A stretch of 64,000 nt of DNA from Paenibacillus sp. BIHB 4019. Lineage in GTDB: Bacteria; Bacillota; Bacilli; Paenibacillales; Paenibacillaceae. This document shows, piece by piece, positions 25,903 to 35,036 of the stretch. Positions within the stretch are counted from its first letter, which is position 1. Each line of letters opens with the position of its first letter. The notes below the pieces were generated by a model. That model had not been told where the DNA came from and did no database searches. It saw only the letters and a program-made list of their open reading frames with translations. The position numbers and the translations under genes are program-made. The stretch is from positions 3,830,501-3,894,500 of the forward strand of contig NZ_CP016808.1 of the NCBI RefSeq assembly GCF_002741035.1. The letters run 5' to 3'.

Positions 25903-28164
25903 ATGGCTGGAGAGAAGCAACTGCAAGTCCGTTTTTTTATGAGCTTAGCGCTGATTTCGATTTGCTCGGTGCTCGTTCTGTCCACGGTGCTGTTTTTCTG
26001 GTTCCGGGAAAAAACGATAGACAATGTCAATAAAGCGAACGAGACCGTCCTCCTCAATACAGAGACGGTATTTATGAAATATATGGACATGGTGCAAAAT
26101 TACACGATGGACTTTTACCATAATCCGAACATCTATACCGTTATGCAGAGCGGAGACAACAGTTGGAGCGAACAGCTGTATAGTGCGCTTAGCCAAATTC
26201 GCGGCACGCTGACGATCAACAATTTTATTGAAAACGCTTATATTTTGGGGCCGGGCGCTCCCGTCATGATGTTCGAGAACAATCCGCTTGGCAAGGCGGC
26301 AAAGCAGGAGCTGTTCGAGCGTGTTCGGGACAGCGAAATTAGGCAATCCCCGTTTGTGTGGAATGCGACGCTGAATAATGGGCAAAACGAAACGATGATG
26401 ACCATTTTTTATAATGATCGGGCTTTCAGCAGCAGCGAATACAATGGTGCCATCGCGATGACGATCAACCTGAGGAAGCTGCAGGAAAACTTATTTAATA
26501 CGAGCAATGAAGGAGATACACGCTATGCGGTTCTAAATGCAGACCGCATCGTGCTCATGCAGAGCAACTCTTCGGAGGAAGCGTTCGATAGCAGGCTGCT
26601 GCAGCAAATTGTGTCTGTACAAAGCAAGGAGGGCACGCTTGTATGGAAAACAGACGGCGGGGACAAAAAACTGATTACGTATCATCAGTCGCAAAATGGA
26701 GGGCTGTGGTTTATTTCGGAAACCTCTTATAAAAATAGCGTCCGCGACATCGCAAGCGCCCGCAATCTAATGGTCGGGCTTTGCCTTGTGCTGATAGCTG
26801 CTGCTTCAGCTATTGCTGCCTTTGTGTCCTATCGCATGTATAAGCCAATCGGTACATTGTTTGGGACGATACGCAATTTGTCCGACGATCGGCTTGCGTT
26901 CCCGCATGGTGGCGGTTTTGATGAAGCGAACCGGGAGCTTGAGAAAATTGGGCATCGGGTCAAGGCGCTCAAGCAGGAAAATGAAGACAGCGCGCTGCTG
27001 CGCTGGCTAACGTCGCCTTACCGTGCTGACGAGCATGTGCCTTCTGCACTGCCGCCGATTAATCAGACAGGCGACAATGGGACATTTTGCGTGGCTGTGC
27101 TGCATATCGGTTTGTCCAGCGGAGATGGCAGCCTGCCTGCGACTAAGTGGAGAGAACATATCCGCGGCTTGCCAGAGCTGGCTGAGCAGCTGTTTGCTGG
27201 GACGGGCACCTGCCGCGGCTTCTTCCCGCATCATGAAGCCGCCGTTCTCATTGTCAGCGAGACGGAGAACGGCAGCTTTGGAGATTATGTGACGTTTCGC
27301 GAACGATGGGAACAGCTATGCGGCTCCATAAGGCAGTGGGATGGGGTTGCATGCTCCATTGGCATAAGCCGTCTATCTGCCGATTCCTTGCAGCTGAAGC
27401 AAATGTACGACGAAGCCAGCAACAGCCTTCAATATATAAAGCTGCATGAGCATTTGTCTCTCAGCTTCGCAGATGACATCATTCATTTGAACAGCAGCTC
27501 CGTTCCTGACAGCACGCTTGAATTTGTGCTTCAAGCGGTCAGAAGCCAAGAGCGCGAGCTGCTGCCAAAAGCGGTCGAGCGTTTGCTTGCAGTCGCATGC
27601 AGCTACAAAGTAGAGCAGGCGACGGTTGCGTTGTCCAGACTGGCTTCAGACCTTCAGAAAATAGCGGAAACCGGCCTTGCCGAAAGCATGCCGCGGCATA
27701 CGGATTTCCTGGATCATTATCAGCGCATCTGGCGTATGCGAAGCTATACGGAGCTGCGAGCATGGCTGGAGCAGTTATGCTTTGAGGCATATGAGAAGCT
27801 GAATGAAGTAAATACGGTACAAACCCGCAATTTGGCTAGCGAAGCCATTGCTTATATTCGCAGCCATTTCGGTGACCAGACGCTTTCCTTGAACGGTCTT
27901 GCAGAGAAGCTGACGATTAGTCCGCCTTACTTAAGCCGCCTGATTACAGAAGCGACGGGCAGCAGCTTTCCCGATTTTGTCAATCTGGTTAGATTGGAGC
28001 ATGCCCGCAGCATCCTCATTGCCGAGCTTGAACTCGACATCCGTGAAATTGCTGAAAAATCAGGCTATAACAGCAGCACCTATTTTACAACGCTATTCAA
28101 AAAACGCTATGGCGTAACGCCATCCAAATGGCGCCTGAATTATATTTTGCAGAAGGAAAATTGA
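25903..28164 (+). CDS. Membrane-bound AraC-type sensor-regulator
   Basis: 753 residues. A membrane helix (about 11-33, FFMSLALISICSVLVLSTVLFFWF) is followed by an extracytoplasmic Cache-like domain to about residue 285. A second helix (MVGLCLVLIAAASAIAAFVSY), a cytoplasmic linker and middle domain, and a C-terminal AraC HTH pair complete it (ARSILIAELELDIREIAEKSGY ... YFTTLFKKRYG). Such one-protein sensors are common next to sugar loci in Paenibacillus. The ATG at 25903 is used because AAAGGGGCG precedes it; the upstream hydrophobic frame from 25774 has no binding site. It precedes the ABC transporter genes, which it probably controls. Confidence 0.88.
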   Translation: MAGEKQLQVRFFMSLALISICSVLVLSTVLFFWFREKTIDNVNKANETVLLNTETVFMKYMDMVQNYTMDFYHNPNIYTVMQSGDNSWSEQLYSALSQIRGTLTINNFIENAYILGPGAPVMMFENNPLGKAAKQELFERVRDSEIRQSPFVWNATLNNGQNETMMTIFYNDRAFSSSEYNGAIAMTINLRKLQENLFNTSNEGDTRYAVLNADRIVLMQSNSSEEAFDSRLLQQIVSVQSKEGTLVWKTDGGDKKLITYHQSQNGGLWFISETSYKNSVRDIASARNLMVGLCLVLIAAASAIAAFVSYRMYKPIGTLFGTIRNLSDDRLAFPHGGGFDEANRELEKIGHRVKALKQENEDSALLRWLTSPYRADEHVPSALPPINQTGDNGTFCVAVLHIGLSSGDGSLPATKWREHIRGLPELAEQLFAGTGTCRGFFPHHEAAVLIVSETENGSFGDYVTFRERWEQLCGSIRQWDGVACSIGISRLSADSLQLKQMYDEASNSLQYIKLHEHLSLSFADDIIHLNSSSVPDSTLEFVLQAVRSQERELLPKAVERLLAVACSYKVEQATVALSRLASDLQKIAETGLAESMPRHTDFLDHYQRIWRMRSYTELRAWLEQLCFEAYEKLNEVNTVQTRNLASEAIAYIRSHFGDQTLSLNGLAEKLTISPPYLSRLITEATGSSFPDFVNLVRLEHARSILIAELELDIREIAEKSGYNSSTYFTTLFKKRYGVTPSKWRLNYILQKEN

Positions 28165-28205
28165 CGATTAAGGCAGGGCGAGCAAACGGAAAAAAGGGCA
28201 TATTA

Positions 28206-28241
28206 AGCGGTCCTTCCTCAATCGAGGAAGGGCCGCTTTTT
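28206..28241 (+). terminator. Terminator after the AraC sensor gene
   Basis: AGCGGTCCTTCCTC, loop AATC, GAGGAAGGGCCGCT and TTTT. Confidence 0.88.
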
Positions 28242-28269
28242 CTATTTCAGTCTTGCTGTCCGCCTTGGA

Positions 28270-28296
28270 AAGCCGCGTTTCTAGCGGCTTTTTTTT
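28270..28296 (+). terminator. Second tandem terminator
   Basis: AGCCGC, loop of 7, GCGGCT and a run of T, 30 bases after the first. The pair insulates the transporter genes from read-through. Confidence 0.8.
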
Positions 28297-28343
28297 ATTT
28301 TTTAAGGGATTTCACTTTTTTTAAGCCTGCTTATTTCGCGCTG

Positions 28344-28357
28344 TTTAAGCGTTTTCA
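28344..28357 (+). promoter_or_regulatory. Putative cre (CcpA-binding) site
   Basis: TTTAAGCGTTTTCA matches the cre consensus TGWAANCGNTNWCA at 13 of 14 positions (only the second base differs). It lies 84 bases upstream of the first permease gene, so glucose repression of pectin oligosaccharide uptake is likely. Confidence 0.6.
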
Positions 28358-28440
28358 TTTATTTGTGATTGCGCTTTCATTTTGAGCGGGGCTATAGTGG
28401 ACCCACAGACCGAAACTAAAACCAGAGGGAGTGAAACATC

Positions 28441-29397
28441 ATGTCAGACGAAGCTATTCAGCTTAGCAAAGCAGTAGGCGGAAGGCGACGGTTCAAGTCG
28501 CTGCGCAATGACAGTTCGCTGTTTTTGCTTGCGCTGCCTGGCGTTATTGTACTTGTACTATTCGCCTATCTGCCCATGAGCGGGCTCATACTCGTATTCA
28601 AAAACTACAATTTCAATGGCGGCATATTCGGCAGTCCTTGGGCAGGCTTCGCAAACTTTGAATTTTTCTTCTCAAGCATGGACAATGCGATCCGCGCCAC
28701 GCGCAATACCGTCATGCTGAACGTATTGTACATGCTTACAGGCACGTTCTTCTCAGTAGCCATCGCGATCGTGCTGAATGAGCTCAGAGGCAAGCTTTTT
28801 ATCAAAATTACGCAAAGCGTCATGTTTTTTCCTTATTTTATTTCCTGGATCGTCATTGGGGCGATATTGTTTTCCTTCCTCGACTTTGACAAGGGGGTCA
28901 TGAACCGCCTGCTCGAGGGAGTGGGTATGCAGCCTGTTGACTGGTACTCCAATCCGTGGCTGTTCGTAGTTGTGCTCGTACTTGCAAATATTTGGAAAAG
29001 CGCGGGCTATGGCGCCATCATTTATTATGCGGTGCTGCAAGGCATCGATCCTTCTTATTATGAGGCCGCGCGAATAGATGGCGCCTCGCGCATACAGCTG
29101 ATTACGCGCATTACGCTGCCTCTGCTGATTCCGTCGATCATACTGCTTACTTTGCTTGGAATCGGGGGGATGCTCAAGGGCGATCTCAGCATGATTATGG
29201 GCGTCACCTTCCTGAACCCGCTGCTGCTTCCGACTACCGACATTATCGACGTGTATGTATACCGTACAGCCATCCGCTCCGGCGAATTCGGCTTCGCTTC
29301 AGCTATTACGCTTTATCAGTCCGTCTTCGGGTTTCTGCTCGTGCTGATCGCAAACAAGCTGGCTGGATGGTATGACAAGGAAAGCAAACTATTTTAG
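28441..29397 (+). CDS. Sugar ABC transporter permease (LplB/YteP-like)
   Basis: 318 residues, six membrane helices. The EAA loop (YYEAARIDGASRIQLITRITLPLL) contacts the ATPase. The N-terminus LALPGVIVLVLFAYLPMSGLILVF is typical of the LplB/YteP subfamily, which imports oligosaccharides such as rhamnogalacturonan fragments. GGGAG lies 9 bases upstream of the ATG. It pairs with the next permease (12-base gap) and the binding protein. No ATPase gene is in the cluster; these systems usually share an MsmX-type ATPase encoded elsewhere. Confidence 0.92.
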   Translation: MSDEAIQLSKAVGGRRRFKSLRNDSSLFLLALPGVIVLVLFAYLPMSGLILVFKNYNFNGGIFGSPWAGFANFEFFFSSMDNAIRATRNTVMLNVLYMLTGTFFSVAIAIVLNELRGKLFIKITQSVMFFPYFISWIVIGAILFSFLDFDKGVMNRLLEGVGMQPVDWYSNPWLFVVVLVLANIWKSAGYGAIIYYAVLQGIDPSYYEAARIDGASRIQLITRITLPLLIPSIILLTLLGIGGMLKGDLSMIMGVTFLNPLLLPTTDIIDVYVYRTAIRSGEFGFASAITLYQSVFGFLLVLIANKLAGWYDKESKLF

Positions 29398-29409
29398 GAG
29401 ACATGTGAT

Positions 29410-30294
29410 ATGGCTAATCAAGAAAACAAAACGCTTATTATATTCTTTTATGCCTGCATCAGCCTATTCGCCCTTATTTGCCTGGTTCCATTCGTATTAG
29501 CCGTCTCAGGCTCGTTTTCGACGGAGTCAAGGCTTGCGGCAGAGGGTTATTCCTTTCTGCCCCGAGGCTTCAGCCTAGACACGTATGCCTTTATGTTTGG
29601 CTCGAAGGCGGAGCAAATTTTGCAAGCGTATTTGACGTCCGCAGTCGTTACGGTGCTTGGCACAGCGTCCGCCGTGCTCGTTACGACAGCCTACGCCTAC
29701 GTTATATCGGTGAAGGGCTTCCGCTACCGCAACTTTTTCGCCTTTATGGCTTATTTCACGATGCTGTTCAGTGGCGGCACGCTGCCTTGGTATATTTTGG
29801 CTACGAAATATTATCATCTGGACAATACGCTTGCTGGCCTGTTCGTTCCTTACTTGCTCAACGTGTTTCTTATGTATTTGCAAGCCAATTATTTCAAAAG
29901 CATTCCGCATGAAATTATTGAATCCGCTCAAATCGACGGTGCGGGCCACATTCATATCTTTTTCCGTATTATGCTGCCGCTTGGACAGGTTGGCCTTGTG
30001 ACGATCTCCCTATTTTATGCGCTGCAGTTCTGGAATGATTTCTACTTGCCGCTGCTGCTTGTTTCGGAGGAGAGGCTGTATACGATCCAATATATGATGT
30101 ACAACATGATGGCTAACATTCAATATTTGGCTTCTGGAAACAGCGCGCAAATTGGCGGCGCTATCGTTGCCCCTCCTCTGGAGACGGCCAAGATGGCGAT
30201 GACCTGTCTGACCGTGCTGCCGATCGCGATTTTGTATCCGTTCCTCCAGCGTTATTTTGTAAGGGGAATCATCGTCGGTTCCGTCAAGGGCTGA
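29410..30294 (+). CDS. Carbohydrate ABC transporter permease (LplC/YtcP-like)
   Basis: 294 residues, six membrane helices, with the EAA motif IIESAQIDGAGHIHIFFRIMLPL. N-terminal and C-terminal signatures (FSTESRLAAEGYSFLPRGFSLDTY ... YPFLQRYFVRGIIVGSVKG) are those of YtcP/LplC. It is the partner of the preceding permease and has AGGAGACATGTGAT before its ATG. In Bacillus the yteP-ytcP-ytcQ set serves rhamnogalacturonan import next to the GH105 gene yteR, the same combination as here. Confidence 0.92.
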   Translation: MANQENKTLIIFFYACISLFALICLVPFVLAVSGSFSTESRLAAEGYSFLPRGFSLDTYAFMFGSKAEQILQAYLTSAVVTVLGTASAVLVTTAYAYVISVKGFRYRNFFAFMAYFTMLFSGGTLPWYILATKYYHLDNTLAGLFVPYLLNVFLMYLQANYFKSIPHEIIESAQIDGAGHIHIFFRIMLPLGQVGLVTISLFYALQFWNDFYLPLLLVSEERLYTIQYMMYNMMANIQYLASGNSAQIGGAIVAPPLETAKMAMTCLTVLPIAILYPFLQRYFVRGIIVGSVKG

Positions 30295-30409
30295 TACGGC
30301 TTTTTGCGGTTGTACATGGTATGATGGACGAATTCCTTTATATTAGATCAGCGTCCATGTTGCCATTGAACAATATACAAACATAAAAACAATACAGGAG
30401 GGTTCACAC

Positions 30410-31924
30410 ATGGTAAAGAAACGCGTATGGTCAGCTCTGCTCTTGGCAGCGCTGCTGCTTGTCACCGCCTGCGGCACGGGAAGCAATAACGGGAATGAAT
30501 CTGCATCGCCTGCTACTGGCACAAATAATGAAGGCGCTGGCAGCGGGCTTAAGCCGGCCAAGCTCAAAATCGTCCTTTACGGCGACGAGTCGAACCGCAT
30601 GAAGGAGCTTTCCAAAGCAGAATTTAAGGACCTGATCAAAAAAGAAATCAACGCCGACATTGAATTTCAGTTTCTGCCATGGACAGAATACGGCGGCGGC
30701 AAAACCGATTTGATGCTGTCTACCGGCGAGGATTTTGCAACCTATACGGATACGAATTATATGGTCAAGTCCGTAGCGAAAGGGCTGTATACCGATTTGA
30801 CGCCATTTATGGAGCAAGCGGCGGGCGATTTGATGAAATCGATTGATGGCAATTCCTTTACGGCCTTCCAGCTTGACGGCAAGCAGTATGCGGTTCCGGT
30901 AGGCAATAAGCCAAACTCGGGGGAGTTCTACAGCGTGCTGGCGCGCCAGGATTTGCTGGAGGAGGTTGGAATGACCAGCCTTTCATCATTGGCGGAGCTG
31001 GAGCAATTTTATGACAAAGTCCATGCAAAGCATCCTGAGCTGATTGGCTTTGCAAGCACGGACGCCCGCAGATTGCTGATGTACGAATACACGGACAAAA
31101 ATTTGTTCTGGCAAAATGATATGCTCGCTATTGATGAATCATCCAAGGATGACAAAGTGATCAGCTGGTTTGAGAGCGAGGAGTTCAAAGCGTATGCCGC
31201 GATAATGAAGGGCTGGTACCAGAAGGGCATTATTCCTAAATATGCAGCGACTAATCTGCCTCAATTGCAATCCGATTGGAACTCCGGCAAGGCGATGTTC
31301 TGGGCTGGAACGGCAGCGCGTCCGTTTGAAGGCGCGGCTTCGATAACGCAGGCTGTTCCGACAGCGAAGCTTGCCAACTATTTCTTGAGCAAGGATCAGC
31401 CAAAGATTAGCCGTGGCACGTATAGCACCGCATGGTTTGTATCGGCTAATGCGGCTGATCCTGAACGTTATGTGATGTTCTTCAATTTGCTTCAGAAAAA
31501 TCAGGAGCTGTACGATTTGTTCGCGTATGGCATCAAGGATAAGGACTACACGCTTGATGAGAACGGCAGACTGACACGCACCACAACTGATTCGCTTATA
31601 CCGGATTGGCTGCTGATGAATAAAAACTTTATGCGCTTCGACAATACGGTTCCGGAAGATTTTATTGCCCAGTATAAAGCATGGGACGATGATGCTATTA
31701 TTTCGAAGGGTGCAGGCTTCAACTTTGATAATACGCCAGTCAAAAACGAGGAAACCAAAATCAATGGCGTATTCTCGGAGCTGTTGTCGCCAATTGCCAG
31801 CGGCTTCCTGGACTACGATACGTATTTCCCGAAAGCCTTGGAGAAGCTGAAAGCCGCAGGCTTTGACAAATACATGGCGGAATACCAGAAGCAATTTTCC
31901 GCATGGTACGCTGCCAAGCCGTAA
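30410..31924 (+). CDS. Sugar ABC transporter substrate-binding lipoprotein (YtcQ/LplA-like)
   Basis: 504 residues. A lipoprotein signal (MVKKRVWSALLLAALLLVTAC, Cys21) is followed by a Ser/Asn-rich spacer and a large cluster-type extracellular solute-binding fold (LKIVLYGDESNRMKELSKAEF ... FWAGTAARPFEG ... FNLLQKNQELYDLFAYGIKDKDY). It delivers oligosaccharide to the two permeases encoded upstream. AGGAGGG precedes the ATG. A strong terminator follows, closing the pectin locus. Confidence 0.92.
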   Translation: MVKKRVWSALLLAALLLVTACGTGSNNGNESASPATGTNNEGAGSGLKPAKLKIVLYGDESNRMKELSKAEFKDLIKKEINADIEFQFLPWTEYGGGKTDLMLSTGEDFATYTDTNYMVKSVAKGLYTDLTPFMEQAAGDLMKSIDGNSFTAFQLDGKQYAVPVGNKPNSGEFYSVLARQDLLEEVGMTSLSSLAELEQFYDKVHAKHPELIGFASTDARRLLMYEYTDKNLFWQNDMLAIDESSKDDKVISWFESEEFKAYAAIMKGWYQKGIIPKYAATNLPQLQSDWNSGKAMFWAGTAARPFEGAASITQAVPTAKLANYFLSKDQPKISRGTYSTAWFVSANAADPERYVMFFNLLQKNQELYDLFAYGIKDKDYTLDENGRLTRTTTDSLIPDWLLMNKNFMRFDNTVPEDFIAQYKAWDDDAIISKGAGFNFDNTPVKNEETKINGVFSELLSPIASGFLDYDTYFPKALEKLKAAGFDKYMAEYQKQFSAWYAAKP

Positions 31925-31985
31925 GGCAGCCTGTCTTATTGGAAGCAGTCGTACAGTGCAAGGCAAGGCGAGTTAGGAAAGAGAA

Positions 31986-32028
31986 AAGGCGGTACAGCTG
32001 CTTACCCGAGCGCTGTACCGCCTTTTTT
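31986..32028 (+). terminator. Terminator after the binding-protein gene
   Basis: AAGGCGGTACAG, loop, CTGTACCGCCTT and T run. The A-rich left side allows use from the minus strand by the convergent MFS gene. Confidence 0.9.
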
Positions 32029-32042
32029 ATGCGCAGCCTGCT

Positions 32043-33428
32043 TTAAGGACTTGCCAACTGCCCTGACTCCAAGCGCCGCCGATTCATGAATACCAAGGAT
32101 ATTGCAATTACCGTAAGGATAAGGCCAAGCACTCGCAATCCCCCGGCGTTGAACGTACCTCCCATTACGATGCTTATCAGTAAGGAAGAGAGAATGGTCC
32201 CCAAATATCTTGATGTATTAAATAACCCGGAAGCTACACCAATGATTTCTTTAGGAGAGCTTTGGAATAAAGCGGCTTGCATGCCGACATTATTCAGCCC
32301 GTTGCTAACACCGAATGCGGCTAAAGCGAAACACACACTAATAACGGGCGAAGAAGCATTCAAGGTCACGATCCAAATGGACCCCAGTGCCATCAGGATT
32401 CCAGATACTAGCAATGCGGGGCGAGGACCTGATTTATCGATCCATCGTCCTGCTATTGGAGAAACGACGAGCGAGCATAAACCCAAGCTTAGCATGAGGA
32501 TGCCTGTATGGAATTCATTGATATGGCGCACCATTTGCAAGTAGGATGGAAGCCCGAAAAAGATCGAGTAAAAAAGCAGGTTAACGAGCATAAATTGGAC
32601 ATTGACCCAAGTCATCGCAGGATATTTGGCGAATGTGCGCAAAGGAATAAAAGGGGATGCTGCCTTTAGCTCGTGCCGTACGAAAGCGACAAGCAGCGCA
32701 AGTCCAGCCAGCAAGGCAATGACATTCCAAGCGGAGACGTGCCCTACTGATTTTGCTGACAGCAAGCCAACGAGCAGCGCAACCAGACCTGCTGTGAAGA
32801 GCACAATCCCCGGCGCATCCATCAAAGCAAACCATTTACGGAAGGACATGTCCCGTGTAACGGTTGTTGGCAGCTGGTCATTTGGAATCGTCCTCCAAGC
32901 GAAGAGAAAGCTCGCTACTACGAACGGAATATTGACGAAGAAAATCGCATGCCAATCCCACCAGTGAATCAAAACTCCGCCAATAAAGGGGCCAAAGGCC
33001 GCCGCTCCTGAAAGGAATATGGACATAACGGACAGCGCAGTCGCTGGTTTCTCCGTAATATGAATCCGTACAATGGCCATGCCAACCGCAACCATCATGC
33101 TTGTTCCAATTGCTTGTACAATGCGAAACACAAGGAGCAGCCCAAAGCTTTGCGATAGTGGAGCTAATAAAGAAGCAACGAAGGCTACAACAAGCCCCGT
33201 AAGAAATATTTTTTTGCGACCGAATAAATCGCTGGCTTTTCCCATCACAGGCTGAGCGACAGCACTCGCAATGTAGAATACAAAAATAATCCATGAAACA
33301 TCTGTAAATGCAAGGCGGTATACATCCTGCAGCCTTGCAATAGCAACAGCAATCATTGAGGAATTTAACGGGTTCAAAAGTACGCCCAGTCCAACGGAAA
33401 TCAACAACCATCTGTTGCGAACATTCAT
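32043..33428 (-). CDS. MFS drug exporter, DHA2 (EmrB/QacA) type
   Basis: 461 residues and about 14 membrane helices. Family motifs are present: MGKASDLFGRKKIFLTG (motif A) and the motif C-like GPFIGGVLIHWWDWHAIFFVNIPF. Such proteins export drugs or metabolites with proton exchange. GGGGGTGA lies before the ATG. It is divergent from a LysR regulator, with a 26-base inverted repeat between them, so it is probably controlled by that regulator. The substrate cannot be told. Confidence 0.9.
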   Translation of the reverse strand: MNVRNRWLLISVGLGVLLNPLNSSMIAVAIARLQDVYRLAFTDVSWIIFVFYIASAVAQPVMGKASDLFGRKKIFLTGLVVAFVASLLAPLSQSFGLLLVFRIVQAIGTSMMVAVGMAIVRIHITEKPATALSVMSIFLSGAAAFGPFIGGVLIHWWDWHAIFFVNIPFVVASFLFAWRTIPNDQLPTTVTRDMSFRKWFALMDAPGIVLFTAGLVALLVGLLSAKSVGHVSAWNVIALLAGLALLVAFVRHELKAASPFIPLRTFAKYPAMTWVNVQFMLVNLLFYSIFFGLPSYLQMVRHINEFHTGILMLSLGLCSLVVSPIAGRWIDKSGPRPALLVSGILMALGSIWIVTLNASSPVISVCFALAAFGVSNGLNNVGMQAALFQSSPKEIIGVASGLFNTSRYLGTILSSLLISIVMGGTFNAGGLRVLGLILTVIAISLVFMNRRRLESGQLASP

Positions 33429-33508
33429 TTTTGGTCACCCCCAACATGTATTATTGCCATCGTACTTGAAATTGCTTATTCATTCCAACGCATTTTATGT
33501 TATGATTT

Positions 33509-33534
33509 CATTCACTTGAAGGAATGAGTGAATG
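33509..33534 (+). promoter_or_regulatory. LysR-type operator candidate
   Basis: CATTCACT, 10-base spacer, AGTGAATG: a perfect 8-base inverted repeat in the gap between the divergent MFS and LysR genes, ending 14 bases before the LysR start. The half-sites enclose a second ATTC/GAAT-like pair. Confidence 0.6.
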
Positions 33535-33548
33535 AATGGAGGGCGGAA

Positions 33549-34448
33549 ATGGAACTTCTTCAATTGCAATATTTTATCACAGTGGCTCGATTGGAACATA
33601 TGACTGAAGCAGCCCAAAGCTTGCACGTTACGCAATCGTCATTAAGCAAAACGATTCAACGCTTGGAGGAAAATCTAGGAGTCCCTTTATTCGATCGAGT
33701 CGGAAGGAAGCTGCGGCTCAATGCGTACGGAAACCGATTCCTTCAGCGTGCAGAAAGGGCTTTATTTGAATTGGAACAAGGCAAGCAGGAGCTTAGCGAT
33801 TTATCGAGCCCGGAGCATGGCGCCTTGAAATTGGCGGTGACCGCCGCAAGTACGCTGCCCCATATCCTTCGCGAGTTCCGAAAAAAGCGGCCCAATCTCC
33901 AATACCATGTGCAAATGCTGACTACGCAGGAAATGGCAACGCTTCTGCATAGAGGAGAGGTTGATTTTTGCTTGTCATCCCCTCCTATAGCTGGAGATGA
34001 CATTGAATGTGAAATCGTGTTCATGGACCCCATCCTCGTAGCGGTTCCAGTGGGGCATCGGCTGGCAGACCGAAGCAGCATATCCTTAACAGAGCTAAGG
34101 AATGAATCGTTCGTCGGTGTGAAAAAAGGTTATGGGACCCGCGATTTAGTGGACTCTGTATGCGAATCGGTTGGATTTGCCCCTCACTATGTGTATGAGG
34201 GCAATGAACCTGCAAGGCTAAGCGCACTGGTGGAAGCCGAGATTGGCATCGCCTTCATACCAAGCACGGCAAGGAATTCACGGGAAGCTATCAACTATGT
34301 CCAAGTAGAAAATCACGAATTGGTACGGGAGATCGCTTTATTGCGGCACAGGACTCGGTACCTTTCCCGGGCTGCGCTGGAATTCCGCGAGGTTGTTATC
34401 GAGTACTTTCGGGGGCTGTCCGAACAGCCGATTGAATCAGGTGATTGA
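33549..34448 (+). CDS. LysR family transcriptional regulator
   Basis: 299 residues. An N-terminal winged helix (QYFITVARLEHMTEAAQSLHVTQSSLSKTIQRLEENLGVPLFDR) is followed by a periplasmic-binding-like effector domain. The ATG at 33549 follows GGAGGGCGG; the earlier ATG at 33528 lies inside the inverted repeat. It is divergent from the MFS exporter gene, which it probably controls together with itself. The effector is unknown. Confidence 0.92.
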   Translation: MELLQLQYFITVARLEHMTEAAQSLHVTQSSLSKTIQRLEENLGVPLFDRVGRKLRLNAYGNRFLQRAERALFELEQGKQELSDLSSPEHGALKLAVTAASTLPHILREFRKKRPNLQYHVQMLTTQEMATLLHRGEVDFCLSSPPIAGDDIECEIVFMDPILVAVPVGHRLADRSSISLTELRNESFVGVKKGYGTRDLVDSVCESVGFAPHYVYEGNEPARLSALVEAEIGIAFIPSTARNSREAINYVQVENHELVREIALLRHRTRYLSRAALEFREVVIEYFRGLSEQPIESGD

Positions 34449-34576
34449 TCACGAATTCGCCGTTTTTAGAGGGGGATAACAAAATAAAAGCAAGCTTATT
34501 TATATTATAATAGTCTTATGGCCCATTACGAACCGGGACTATTAGGTTGGAAGCAAGGTGATATGAAGAAAAAAGG

Positions 34577-34607
34577 TTGAGACAGCCAAATTTTTCTGTG
34601 ATATAAT
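34577..34607 (+). promoter_or_regulatory. Possible promoter for the haemoglobin gene
   Basis: TTGAGA (34577) and TATAAT (34602-34607). The spacer is 19 bases, longer than ideal, so the -35 assignment is uncertain; the -10 is good. Confidence 0.4.
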
Positions 34608-34635
34608 ACTAAATACCTACAAATTGGAGCTGAAA

Positions 34636-35022
34636 ATGACGATGAATAGGAATATAAGCCTCTATGAAGCACTTGGTGGAGATAGGTCTTTAAGGCTTAT
34701 TGTAGAGTCGTTCTACCCAAAGGTACAGGCGCATCCTCTACTCGGTCCATTGTTTCCGGAAGATATTAATCCGGTGATGGAGAAGCAGCATATGTTTCTC
34801 ACCCAGTTTTTTGGAGGGCCGACGTTATTCTCCGATGCTTTCGGGCATCCGATGATGCGTGCACGGCATATGCCATTCGAAATTACGCCTGCGCGTGCTG
34901 AAGCTTGGCTAGATTGCATGAACAGAGCGCTTCAGGAAGTAGGCATTGAAGACGAGCTAAGACAATTTGTTATCGAAAGACTATCAGGACCTGCCCATCA
35001 TTTTGTAAACACACCAGAATAG
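34636..35022 (+). CDS. Truncated haemoglobin, group II
   Basis: 128 residues, a 2-on-2 globin. Features include SLYEALGG at the N-terminus, FYPKVQAHPLLGPLFP, the FFGGP turn and the proximal haem His in RARHMPFEI. Group II proteins bind oxygen and act in redox or nitrosative stress defence; the Bacillus relative is YjbI. The ATG at 34636 is 6 bases after GGAG; the TTG at 34624 lies before it. It is followed 14 bases later by a DUF2225 gene, probably the same operon. Confidence 0.92.
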   Translation: MTMNRNISLYEALGGDRSLRLIVESFYPKVQAHPLLGPLFPEDINPVMEKQHMFLTQFFGGPTLFSDAFGHPMMRARHMPFEITPARAEAWLDCMNRALQEVGIEDELRQFVIERLSGPAHHFVNTPE

Positions 35023-35036
35023 GAGATGTGGTCTGT

